From positions 1 to 36,698 of the IMG/VR virus record IMGVR_UViG_3300038701_002117: a DNA stretch of 36,698 bases; one strand, 5' to 3'. Below the pieces are notes generated by a model. The model worked only from the letters and a program-made list of their open reading frames with translations, made no database searches and had not been told where the DNA came from. Shown here in pieces: positions 30,642 through 36,698 of this stretch. The position numbers and the translations under genes were made by a program. The first letter of the stretch is position 1. The number at the start of each line of letters is the position of its first letter. This stretch comes from a virus.

Positions 30642-30904
30642 TAGACCAGGGCGACGATGTTCGTTGCGGTCGTGTTGGTCGCCATGACGTGGGAACAGCG
30701 CACCGGAATGATGGTCCCGACCGGAACGGCGACGAACGTCACCACGTCGCCCTCCGCCGTCGTCACCGCCAGGTTGCCAGCCCCGCCCACGTAGAGCGAG
30801 CGGCAGAACTCGGTCAGCTCGTTCGTGTCATGCGGCGTCACGGCAAAAGCCGTAACCGCCGGGTCGCCCAGGTCGTAAGATTTGCCGCGGTATCTGTCCG
30901 CCAT
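30641..30904 (-). CDS. Head spike base protein, RCAP_Rcc01079-type
   Basis: The 87-residue protein matches a family known from the Rhodobacter capsulatus gene transfer agent: FAVTPHDTNELTEFCRSLYV, then GGAGNLAVTTAEGDVVTFV, PVGTIIPVRC and the final ATNTTATNIVALV. In the transfer agent this protein forms the base of head spikes that bind capsule. Here it heads a block of Ig, fibre and lectin genes, so it probably anchors these appendages on the virion. Site of anchoring, head or tail, is inference. Confidence 0.8.
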   Translation of the reverse strand: MADRYRGKSYDLGDPAVTAFAVTPHDTNELTEFCRSLYVGGAGNLAVTTAEGDVVTFVAVPVGTIIPVRCSHVMATNTTATNIVALV

Positions 30905-30969
30905 CGCAGGCTCCAGGTTGCGGCCGCCGCGGCTGAGAATACCGGCGAAGGCGAGGAAATGTCACGCGG

Positions 30970-31194
30970 TCATTCAGTCTCGTTCCAGCCGAGCCAGTGC
31001 CAGAACCCCGAGCCGTCGCGTTTCTGAAACCACTCGTAGGCTCCGGATCGCGTCTCGCGTTCTCTCGCGGCGTCGAACATGGACGGCGCGGCGTCATCCT
31101 CGAACAACTCCGCCTCCGCCTCGTATGTCCATATCGGCGATGCGCTGGTCAGATCGTCGCCGTTCTTCGGACCGCCAACGCATCGCCCCTTCAT
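30970..31194 (-). CDS. Hypothetical protein, 74 residues
   Basis: I do not recognise this protein. It is acidic in the middle (YEAEAELFEDDA) and aromatic at the end (YEWFQKRDGSGFWHWLGW). The start is ATG at 31194, sharing one base with the exonuclease stop (TGATG); a GTG one codon earlier is also possible. The gap to the spike-base gene (30905-30969) has no clear signal apart from that gene's ribosome site. Confidence 0.65.
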   Translation of the reverse strand: MKGRCVGGPKNGDDLTSASPIWTYEAEAELFEDDAAPSMFDAARERETRSGAYEWFQKRDGSGFWHWLGWNETE

Positions 31195-31781
31195 CACAGG
31201 CGCTCGGTCAAGGCGAAGTAGACGCGAGAACAGGCGCGCACGTCGTTGAACGCATCGTGTGCGCCTTCCAGCTCCTCATTGAAGAAATGCCGAACGCACT
31301 CCGCCAGGTTCGGCGACTTGAAGCCCGTCCGGCCCGACGCCACCATTTTCTTGGTCGGCGGAATCTTCGCCACCGGCTTGGCCTTCTCCATCGTGCAGAA
31401 GTGCATCGGCCGATCCAGTAGCTTGTCGTCCTCCTCGCTCCTGGCGAACGCCGAGCGCATGATATGAAGATCGAAAGCCAGGTTGTGCGCCACCAGCACG
31501 TCGCACCTGGCGAGCGCGTGACTGAACAGCGCAACAGCGCCGGTCTCGCGAACGCCGTAAGCGTCCGTCGTGGCGAGCGTCAGGCCGTGAACGTCGCTCG
31601 CCTGTTTCGGAACCGGAACTCCGGCCGAGACGATAAGCGACGCCATCGACAGCCAGCCGTGGTCAGTGCTGTGCAGCATGTAGGCGAGCTGCACCAGGCG
31701 CGGCTGTGCCGGGCTGTCCAGCGGCTTGGAGCGCGCCGGAAAGCCCGTGGTCTCGGTGTCAAAGAAAAGCGTTCTGGTCAT
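31194..31781 (-). CDS. DnaQ-like 3'-5' exonuclease (DEDDh)
   Basis: The 195-residue enzyme has all three exonuclease motifs: D8/E10 in FFDTETTG, AHNLAFD (98-104, D104 catalytic) and HDAFND (H175 general base, D180). This is the DEDDh set of DnaQ, RNase T and related enzymes, acting on 3' ends of DNA or RNA. There is no phage polymerase for it to proofread, so it may process replication or packaging ends, degrade host RNA, or assist the host enzyme. The ATG is preceded by AAGAGGGA and, further up, by a palindrome like that at 1276. Confidence 0.88.
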   Translation of the reverse strand: MTRTLFFDTETTGFPARSKPLDSPAQPRLVQLAYMLHSTDHGWLSMASLIVSAGVPVPKQASDVHGLTLATTDAYGVRETGAVALFSHALARCDVLVAHNLAFDLHIMRSAFARSEEDDKLLDRPMHFCTMEKAKPVAKIPPTKKMVASGRTGFKSPNLAECVRHFFNEELEGAHDAFNDVRACSRVYFALTERL

Positions 31782-31802
31782 CGTGTGATCCCTCTTGCTG
31801 GT

Positions 31803-31815
31803 TGTAGTAACTATG
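31803..31815. promoter_or_regulatory. Operator-like palindrome TGTAGTAACTATG
   Basis: This site shares 11 of 13 bases with the centre of the hairpin at 1276-1288. It lies 21 bases upstream of the exonuclease start, in a 51-base gap within a region otherwise free of gaps. A regulator, possibly the HTH protein at 33400-33624, could bind these sites. No experimental-type evidence is available. Confidence 0.5.
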
Positions 31816-31832
31816 AAAGCCGGAGAGAGGCG

Positions 31833-32279
31833 TTAATCGCCCTCCTCGAACATGACTGGCGCGGGTAGCTCGCGTGGCGGCAAGATGCGCTGGACGCGAG
31901 GAGACTCGCCGTTCAGGTCATCCGGCCCGTCGTCGTCCTCCCTGCCCCAACCGAAATTGACCGCGAGAGTGAACGCAGCGCCGCGATGGCCCTCTTTCGA
32001 GTAGAGCATCATTTCAGCGAACTCCTCGACGCGCTCACGCGCGCGCGAGACGACGTGCGACAACTCCCCCTTGTCCCCGTAACGCAACAGCGTCCGGCGA
32101 TTGATGCCGAGCGCCGCGGATAGCCCGACCAGGGTAGGCGGCCGCAGGATTTTGAACGCGGGCAGGTCGCCGGACTCCTCATCGACCTCGCCAATGACGA
32201 GGCAGGAATCAAAATACTGATCCACCGCCGCCTGTAGCTCCTCGGCTGAGGAGAAAGCGAGCCGCCCGCGTTCCGCCAT
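31833..32279 (-). CDS. terS: Terminase small subunit
   Basis: The 148-residue protein has the usual small-terminase order: a start helix with EELQAAVDQYFDSC, a helix-turn-helix around PPTLVGLSAALGINRRTLLR, a coiled region (SRARERVEEFAEMMLYSKEG), then AAFTLAVNFGWG, equivalent to the common F-x-L-K-N-x-F-GW motif, and an acidic tail. It recognises phage DNA and starts packaging. The ATG at 32279 overlaps the previous stop (TAATG). A longer frame to 32393 is a shadow of the upstream gene. Confidence 0.85.
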   Translation of the reverse strand: MAERGRLAFSSAEELQAAVDQYFDSCLVIGEVDEESGDLPAFKILRPPTLVGLSAALGINRRTLLRYGDKGELSHVVSRARERVEEFAEMMLYSKEGHRGAAFTLAVNFGWGREDDDGPDDLNGESPRVQRILPPRELPAPVMFEEGD

Positions 32280-32635
32280 TATCCCGCCGTTTGCCTCCTG
32301 AATTCGTCGCGCGTCACTGTAGCGCCGCCCTCGGCGATTTGCATCGGCGAGCGAGATTCCACCTTGGCCTTGACGAGAAAGCGGCCGAGCCACGTTGCAA
32401 TGTAGGCCGCCAGGCGCTCCTCCATCGAGTGCGTTTCGGTCGGCTTGAAGAACTCGCGAACGAGCTTTCCGTGGCGCGCCTTGATCCGAATGGTGACGGT
32501 GAAATCCTCGGTGGGCTCCAGCTCCTCGCGGCCGGCCTCCTCCTCGGCGAGCGCCAGGGCCTCGGCGAGTCCGATCTGGTCGTGAGCCATCAGCTCCTCG
32601 GCCCTGGCGATGATTTTCGGGTCGGTCTTAGCCAT
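32279..32635 (-). CDS. Hypothetical protein, 118 residues
   Basis: I do not recognise this protein. The first half is acidic and helical (AEALALAEEEAGREELEP), then a beta stretch DFTVTIRIKARHGK and a final helix with AYIATWLGRFLVKAK. It lies between the initiator-like and small-terminase genes, with overlaps on both sides. It could assist replication or packaging. Confidence 0.7.
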   Translation of the reverse strand: MAKTDPKIIARAEELMAHDQIGLAEALALAEEEAGREELEPTEDFTVTIRIKARHGKLVREFFKPTETHSMEERLAAYIATWLGRFLVKAKVESRSPMQIAEGGATVTRDEFRRQTAG

Positions 32636-33398
32636 CCTTCGGTCCTTTCGTGATCCGCTTCATGTTGGCGATGTTCTTCGCCACGTCCGCAGGAACCTCC
32701 CGACCGCGTTTCGCGGGAAGGGAGGGAGGTTCGCCGGGCGCATCGCCGGCCGATTTTCCCTTGGTCGTGGTAGTGGTCGTGGTCGTGGTGTTGGTCGTGG
32801 TCGTGTTTTGGTAGTGGTCGTGGTCGTGTTCGTATTCCGGTAGGGTTATGGATAAGTCATCCGATAACCTTATCCGTAATGTATCCGAGAGACCGAACGA
32901 CGGGTCCGCGAAAAGCCTGGTCAGGTCGAAGTCTCGCACCAGGTCCGCGGCTTCCTGCATGAAGACGGCGCGCGCCTCCACGTCCTTGTCCCAACCGCGC
33001 GCCCTCTTGTGGATATCCACCACCAGCTCCAGCGCGGCGGCGTCTCTCGCGAAGCTGTCCGGCAGAACGCCGCGAATGATGCGAAGCGGTCCCGCCAGGT
33101 ATTTGCGACTCTTCACGCTGTTCCACCTGAAGAATCCGACAATCTGCAACAGCTCCTCGCTTTCGTCGTAGCGGATCAATCCCACGTCGCGGAGCTGGTG
33201 GAAGCTCCCGCGGATTTCGTCAGCGTCGCGAACCAGGTCCAGCGCCGCCAGCTCCGGCGGCATCACGAAAGCGCCGGCGCTGTTACCGTGCGGACTCGTG
33301 TGGAGATAGAGATAAGTGAACCTGGCCGCCGTGTCCGTCAGGGCTCGAAACCGTTTCGAGCGCCAGATGGAGCTGGAGATTATGCCGAACTCTCGCAC
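32628..33398 (-). CDS. Replication initiator-like winged-helix protein with poly-Thr tract
   Basis: The 256-residue protein has an N-terminal winged-helix domain at about residues 1-110 like those of phage replication initiators: SIWRSKRFRALTDTAARFTY, then LHTSPHGNSAGAF, a helix with LRDVGLIRYDESE and IVGFFRW. Residues 191-213 hold HDHDH followed by a Thr tract (T199-T202, N203, T204-T213), and then a basic tail. It would bind an origin and recruit the host helicase, which is inference. It starts with GTG at 33398. No phage helicase or primase is seen. Confidence 0.7.
   Translation of the reverse strand: MREFGIISSSIWRSKRFRALTDTAARFTYLYLHTSPHGNSAGAFVMPPELAALDLVRDADEIRGSFHQLRDVGLIRYDESEELLQIVGFFRWNSVKSRKYLAGPLRIIRGVLPDSFARDAAALELVVDIHKRARGWDKDVEARAVFMQEAADLVRDFDLTRLFADPSFGLSDTLRIRLSDDLSITLPEYEHDHDHYQNTTTTNTTTTTTTTTKGKSAGDAPGEPPSLPAKRGREVPADVAKNIANMKRITKGPKDG
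32760..32834. repeat. Hexanucleotide GTGGTC-type microsatellite inside the initiator gene
   Basis: Imperfect copies of GTGGTC (CACGAC/ACGACC on the coding strand) run through the region. Read in one register they give His-Asp, and after a CAAAAC interruption the register shifts by one base so that they give Thr-Thr. Length changes of one unit would preserve frame. Confidence 0.75.
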
Positions 33399-33399
33399 C

Positions 33400-33624
33400 T
33401 CACCGAGCCCCGCGCCGCCACTCCTCGCGGATCGCCGCGACGTGTCGACCGACAGTCGCCCGGTTCAGACCGAGCGCCGCCGCGCATTCCGCGATGCGCC
33501 CGAAAGGATGAGCCCGAGCCCATTGCTCGACGCGCCGCCTGTTGTCCTCGCCGATCCGGTTGTTGAATTCGTGAATCGTCTCGCCGTCCTGCCGCTCCAG
33601 GTGCATTATTTTCTTGCGCCCCAT
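33400..33624 (-). CDS. Small helix-turn-helix protein, first gene of the leftward arm
   Basis: The 74-residue protein has a clear helix-turn-helix at about residues 42-66: GRIAECAAALGLNRATVGRHVAAI, where the AALGLNRATV core is the turn and recognition helix. The N-terminus is basic. It is the first gene leftward from the divergent control region and directly precedes the initiator-like gene. It could regulate the early arms or act in replication. There is no strong ribosome site before ATG 33624. The palindrome at 33627-33639 lies just upstream of its start, which would suit autoregulation. Confidence 0.75.
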   Translation of the reverse strand: MGRKKIMHLERQDGETIHEFNNRIGEDNRRRVEQWARAHPFGRIAECAAALGLNRATVGRHVAAIREEWRRGAR

Positions 33625-33688
33625 ATTGTTGCTGCTACATTCCGACGACTAACCGATTTGAGACGAACGGCAAAGAGGGAAACTTGCC
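33625..33688. promoter_or_regulatory. Divergent control region between the two arms
   Basis: The 64-base gap separates the leftward HTH gene from the rightward early operon. It contains TGTTGCTGCTACA (33627-33639), an imperfect dyad sharing CTACATTC with the site at 1284-1291, and the ribosome site GAGGGA (33675-33680) for the rightward gene. TTGCGC (33614) and TACATT (33636) are 16 bases apart and may be a weak rightward promoter. Confidence 0.55.
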
Positions 33689-34141
33689 ATGAAGATCACC
33701 GACTTGCGGGCGGGAACCTTTGTCCGCCTGAAGCGAGAACCGGCGCAGCTCGCCGTGATCGCAGAGGCTTTTTCGAAGGTCGAAGGCCGTAAGGTTTCCA
33801 GAAAGCCAGCGGCGTTTCGCATTCGCTTCAGGAACGAGCGCAACCTGGAGCCAGGGTGGATCGACGCTGGCGAAGTCATGCTGGTGGGCGGGTATCGCCC
33901 AGATCACCTTCGCTTCGCCACGGTGGGCGCGCAGGAGCCCGCGGCAGTCTGGCACTTCAACGCCTGGATGGAGCCGATTGAAACCCATCGCGACAAGATT
34001 CTTTTCGTCACGCGCGACAGGATGCGCGGTCTTTGGTTGTGTCGGCGGACGCTGACCATTCTCGCCGCCTTCGACAAGCGCCTGGTGGAGCGACCGTTCA
34101 GCTCCAGGCGCTGCTCGGTGAAGTGGGGCGATCATGTCTAG
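33689..34141 (+). CDS. Hypothetical protein, first gene of the rightward arm
   Basis: I do not recognise this 150-residue protein. It begins MKITDLRAGTFVRLKREP with a beta-rich, SH3-like appearance, has a basic middle (KVEGRKVSRKPAAFRIRFR), and a C-terminal half with WHFNAWMEP and LWLCRRTLT. GAGGGA upstream fixes the ATG at 33689. Being first after the control region, it is likely among the earliest proteins made and may act against the host. Confidence 0.75.
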   Translation: MKITDLRAGTFVRLKREPAQLAVIAEAFSKVEGRKVSRKPAAFRIRFRNERNLEPGWIDAGEVMLVGGYRPDHLRFATVGAQEPAAVWHFNAWMEPIETHRDKILFVTRDRMRGLWLCRRTLTILAAFDKRLVERPFSSRRCSVKWGDHV

Positions 34142-34403
34142 GTGGAATCGTGGCGACACGTTCCGCGCGCAAATCTTCCTGGCCGTGACGAGCGATCGGT
34201 TGCGCTATTCGTTCACCGTCGAGCGCGTCACCGCGGCCGGCATGGTCTACGCTCGCGGCGAGCCTGACGACAGGACGGACCGCGGCAAGCCGCGGCCGGA
34301 ACAGCTCGGCCGGATCACCCGCAAATTCCGCGACCACAAGGGAACGCTGCGGGAAAGCTCCAAGCACTCTCTCGCGAAGTTTCAGCAGATATTCGAGGAG
34401 TGA
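34134..34403 (+). CDS. Hypothetical protein, 89 residues
   Basis: I do not recognise this protein. It is basic, with beta-rich RAQIFLAVTSDRLRYSFTVER followed by an Arg/Lys/Asp-rich segment and a helical end (KHSLAKFQQIFEE). It starts 8 bases before the upstream stop. The hairpin at 34412-34432 follows its stop. Confidence 0.72.
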   Translation: MSRWNRGDTFRAQIFLAVTSDRLRYSFTVERVTAAGMVYARGEPDDRTDRGKPRPEQLGRITRKFRDHKGTLRESSKHSLAKFQQIFEE

Positions 34404-34411
34404 CGCGGTTA

Positions 34412-34432
34412 GCCGGGCGCCCATCGCCCGGC
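34412..34432. repeat. Hairpin repeated from the capsid intergenic region
   Basis: GCCGGGCG (34412-34419), loop CCCAT, CGCCCGGC (34425-34432). The 21-base sequence is the same as the core of the hairpin at 18111-18137 read on the minus strand, so in both cases it follows a stop codon in the sense of transcription. No T-run follows. Confidence 0.75.
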
Positions 34433-34474
34433 CTTCCGCGGCGCTCCTGCCGCCTTGAAACAAGGAACGATCCA

Positions 34475-34858
34475 ATGATTAGCTTGAGCATTCACAGCGC
34501 GCCCAACGTCAAACTCCGCTGCACGACGTTTTCGCCCTTGAACGGCCGCATGACGCGGCTTGTGGCTCAGGCGGGCGCCCCCTTCGAATTCGATTTCTAT
34601 GGCCTAGGCAACGCCGAGCGTATCGTGATGCAGCTCGGCTACGCGGAAATGGAAGTAAGCGGACTTCCGGGCGGCGACCATTTCCGAAGTCTCGGCGAAC
34701 ACATGGACGCGGACGACATTGATTGCGCGGCGAACCGCGGCCGCGCCCTCTTGCGTATGATCGAGGGAGCCATCCCCCACGCCCACACAGACCGCGAGCG
34801 CGACAAGCTGGTGGAAATCGCCGGCTCGATCCGGGCGGAGCTTTCGCTGTGCAAGTGA
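34475..34858 (+). CDS. Hypothetical protein, 127 residues
   Basis: I do not recognise this protein. The ATG at 34475 is chosen because AAGGA sits 8 bases upstream and it follows the hairpin; a longer frame from 34400 would cross that hairpin. The product has a beta-rich first half (MISLSIHSAPNVKL, FEFDFYGLG) and a helical second half (IDCAANRGRALLRMIEGA). It overlaps the HNH gene. Possibly an early regulatory or host-interaction protein. Confidence 0.72.
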   Translation: MISLSIHSAPNVKLRCTTFSPLNGRMTRLVAQAGAPFEFDFYGLGNAERIVMQLGYAEMEVSGLPGGDHFRSLGEHMDADDIDCAANRGRALLRMIEGAIPHAHTDRERDKLVEIAGSIRAELSLCK

Positions 34859-35487
34859 CAAAGCCCATGAAAATGGCGGGCTTTGTGAAGTATGGAGCGA
34901 TCAAGGCGTTTCTGCGGTGGGTGGATTCCCGCGGCGGAATCGTCCTTGAGCCGATCCACGACGCGGAGTTGGCGCGATTCTGCGCCGCTTCGCGGCTTCA
35001 CTCCATCGTCGCCGCCGGAGCCATGACGAACCCGGAGGGAAGTCACGCCTGGTTCGTCAACAACACCACGCTCGCGCTGTGGAACGCCTGGCGTGGAGTC
35101 AATCCACTGGACCGAAAGCCGATGGACCTTACCCCGGTCTATCATGACGTGGGTCCGTTCGCAGCGCGCAAGGCGCTTCGCAAGGCGGCCGCCAAGAAAA
35201 TCGGCGACCGCTGTTTCTACTGCGGTTGTGAATTCACCGAGGAGAACCAGGCGACGCTGGAACACCTTCTCGCCCTGAACACATGGGGATCGTTCGCATT
35301 CGAGAACTGCACGGCCGCCTGCGCCGACTGCAACAGCGCGGCCGGATCGGCCCACCTTATCGACAAATTCGAACTGCGCGACGAGCTGCACGTAGCCCGA
35401 GCCGGAGGAGCCAGCGAGGAGGAGCTGGCCCGCATTCGCGCCTACTTCATCGAACTCCACAAATCGCCAAGAAAGGCAGAGCTATGA
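34849..35487 (+). CDS. HNH endonuclease
   Basis: The 212-residue protein ends with a zinc-type HNH domain: C122/C125 (CFYCG), E138/H139 (EHLLA) carrying the catalytic histidine, N153 (FEN), and C158/C161 with N162 (CADCN) and H169. The N-terminal 110 residues are helical and probably bind DNA. The start is taken as GTG 34849, 8 bases after GGAG; GTG 34855, which overlaps the upstream stop, is the alternative. HNH enzymes in phages nick or cut DNA in packaging, recombination or homing. Coupling to the exonuclease gene (ATGA) favours recombination or replication here. Confidence 0.85.
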   Translation: MQVTKPMKMAGFVKYGAIKAFLRWVDSRGGIVLEPIHDAELARFCAASRLHSIVAAGAMTNPEGSHAWFVNNTTLALWNAWRGVNPLDRKPMDLTPVYHDVGPFAARKALRKAAAKKIGDRCFYCGCEFTEENQATLEHLLALNTWGSFAFENCTAACADCNSAAGSAHLIDKFELRDELHVARAGGASEEELARIRAYFIELHKSPRKAEL

Positions 35488-36644
35488 CTGACGAAGTAAT
35501 CGAGACCGAAGGCGAGGAGGTTGTGCGCCCGCGCGACTTTCCGGACGGAATCTATTTCCACATGGATGACGAGGAGTATTTCGCCGCGAAGCGCCTCGGC
35601 TCCGGCGACATTCGCCGGCTGAACATCAGCCCCGCCACCTATTGGTCGAAATCCCATTTCAACACCGACTCCCGCGACAAGCGGACCGGCGCGACCAATC
35701 GCGGCAAGCTGTTCCATACCGCCATCCTGGAGCCCGAGCTGGTCGCAAAGCGTTTCGCGCAAGCCCCGATGAAGGAGGAGCACGACGGACCGAAGAACGA
35801 TAACGAGGTTTGCGACGCGCTCGGCGAAATGGGTCAGACCAAGAGGGCGAAAGGGGAGAATGCCCTGGACCGCGCCGAGCGCCTGGCCAGTCTCGGCGGA
35901 CCGCGCGCATGGGTCATCGAAGAGGCGGCGTTCCAGGAACGTCTCGGCGGCCGGATCGCCATCGACTCGGCGACATGGGATGAAGTCATGCGAGACGCGG
36001 ACTCGCTGACCGACAACCCGGAGCTGGTCGAGCTGGTCGCCGGCGGCTTCGCGGAGGTTTCGCTGTTCTGGACGGACGAGGAGTCCGGCGTCCCGATGAA
36101 GGCGAGAATCGACAAGCTCAAGTCCGGCTTGCTGATCGACCTCAAGTCCTTCACCAATCCGCAGGAGAAGGAATTGGAGCGGATGCTGACCGAGCGCCTG
36201 GCGTATAGCGAATACGTCGTCCAGGCGCGCCACTACCAGCGCGGGCTCGGCTGGTTTCACGAAAAGAAACTCGGCGATTTCGTCACGGACGCCAGCAACG
36301 ACGCCGAGGAGTCGTTTGTCGCCCTGGTTTGCCGCACCGTGATTGACGTGTGGCGCCCGGTCATCCTGTTCCACGAAATGGGCGGCGTCCCGAACGTCGC
36401 CGCTCGCGAGCTGGAGTTTTACCGCCCCGCCCCTGGCATGGCCGAACAGGCGAGCGACGAAACCGAAGAATTTTACATGACGCGCTCGGCGATGACGGCG
36501 CGGGCCGACCGAAAAATCCGAACCGCCACCGTGGCGTATCAGAAGGCGCTGGAGCTGTATGGCCCTTACGCTCGCTGGTATCCCTTCGACATGCTGCGGA
36601 AGGTGACGGACGACGATTTCAAGCCGTGGTATTTCGATGAGTGA
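35484..36644 (+). CDS. RecE/exonuclease VIII-like PD-(D/E)XK exonuclease
   Basis: The 386-residue enzyme would degrade one strand of duplex DNA to expose tails for ERF. The early GKLFHTAILEP (74-84) is the conserved G-x-x-x-H loading helix. E191 (EVSLFW), R208/D210/K211 (KARIDK) and D219/K221 (LIDLKS) form the PD-(D/E)XK core, and YVVQARHYQRGL supplies the later QxxxY-type helix. The ATG at 35484 overlaps the HNH stop. A longer frame from 35283 is a shadow of the HNH gene. Its stop overlaps the ERF start, completing the recombination pair. Confidence 0.87.
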   Translation: MTDEVIETEGEEVVRPRDFPDGIYFHMDDEEYFAAKRLGSGDIRRLNISPATYWSKSHFNTDSRDKRTGATNRGKLFHTAILEPELVAKRFAQAPMKEEHDGPKNDNEVCDALGEMGQTKRAKGENALDRAERLASLGGPRAWVIEEAAFQERLGGRIAIDSATWDEVMRDADSLTDNPELVELVAGGFAEVSLFWTDEESGVPMKARIDKLKSGLLIDLKSFTNPQEKELERMLTERLAYSEYVVQARHYQRGLGWFHEKKLGDFVTDASNDAEESFVALVCRTVIDVWRPVILFHEMGGVPNVAARELEFYRPAPGMAEQASDETEEFYMTRSAMTARADRKIRTATVAYQKALELYGPYARWYPFDMLRKVTDDDFKPWYFDE

Positions 36645-36695
36645 GACGAAGAACCTGCCGACCGCGCCAGCTCCGGCGCGGTCTCAGGCGATGGA
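36570..36695. repeat. Right copy of 126-bp end duplication
   Basis: Identical to bases 2-127. The last three bases of the window (ttc) do not match the continuation after base 127 (gct), so the terminal bases of the sequence are probably unreliable. Joining at the repeat gives a circle of about 36,568 bp. Confidence 0.9.
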
Positions 36696-36698
36696 TTC
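36637..36698 (+). CDS. erf: ERF protein, N-terminal fragment cut by the window end
   Basis: This encodes the first residues of the ERF protein (MSETKNLPTAPAPARS...), cut by the right end of the sequence. The complete gene is at 69-848. The final codons are altered by the mismatched terminal bases. It is the same gene seen twice because of linearisation, not a paralogue. Confidence 0.93.
   Translation, partial: MSETKNLPTAPAPARSQAMD

Noticed and set aside
1-36698. CRISPR array, tRNA, rRNA or insertion sequence
   Set aside because: No regularly spaced repeats, no cloverleaf I could fold by eye, and no transposase motif. A tRNA scan was not possible here.
1-36698. Lysogeny module
   Set aside because: No integrase, excisionase, partition gene or CI-like repressor with a peptidase domain. 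The 74-residue HTH protein alone is not enough to claim a temperate lifestyle.

Overview
The window is a complete or nearly complete genome of a small, GC-rich, tailed phage of podovirus type. It is opened at an arbitrary point: bases 2-127 recur exactly at 36570-36695, so the molecule closes into a circle of about 36,568 bp, with the break lying across the exonuclease/ERF gene junction. The virion set is T7-like in plan: a gp8-type portal, scaffold, major capsid protein, gp11-type tail adaptor, gp12-type nozzle, three ejected internal proteins, and a tail fibre with a T7-like N-terminus. No phage RNA polymerase, DNA polymerase, primase or helicase is recognisable, so transcription and most of replication must rely on the host. 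No integrase, partition system or typical CI-type repressor is recognised. A Bbp19-family protein (known from Bordetella phage BPP-1) and a head-spike-base protein of the type known from the Rhodobacter capsulatus gene transfer agent suggest an alphaproteobacterial or related proteobacterial host. That host assignment is inference.

Layout. A divergent control region near 33625-33688 starts two arms. The rightward (+) early arm runs 33689-36644, crosses the window ends, and continues 69-3151. It carries small unknown proteins, an HNH nuclease, a RecE/exonuclease VIII-like PD-(D/E)XK exonuclease, an ERF single-strand annealing protein, a nucleoside 2-deoxyribosyltransferase-like protein and a run of small zinc-knuckle proteins. 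The leftward (-) arm runs from 33624 down to 3148: a helix-turn-helix protein, a winged-helix replication-initiator-like protein with a poly-Thr tract, small terminase, a DnaQ-like exonuclease, a head-spike/Ig/fibre/lectin adhesion module (27792-30904), large terminase, portal, Bbp19-like protein, scaffold, capsid, tail adaptor, nozzle, internal virion proteins, tail fibre and a lysis cassette. The arms meet exactly: the last + gene and the o-spanin gene share the palindrome CTAG (3148-3151) as their stop codons.

Genes are tightly packed, with ATGA, GTGA, TGATG and TAATG junctions throughout. Exceptions are functional gaps: a strong terminator followed by a sigma70-like promoter before the capsid gene (19100-19162), a terminator after the capsid-adjacent gene (17772-17805), a long perfect hairpin at 1264-1300, and a divergent pair of starts at 24372-24432. 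The last of these drives a two-gene + strand island (24433-24968) embedded in the late - strand operon. Many genes share a GAGGGA-type ribosome binding site.

How it works together: the exonuclease and annealing protein form a recombination pair that could support host-dependent replication and concatemer formation; the initiator-like protein probably brings in the host replisome; the terminase pair packages DNA; internal proteins, one with a ParB-like domain, are ejected with the DNA; an M15 endolysin, two membrane proteins and nested spanins open the cell.
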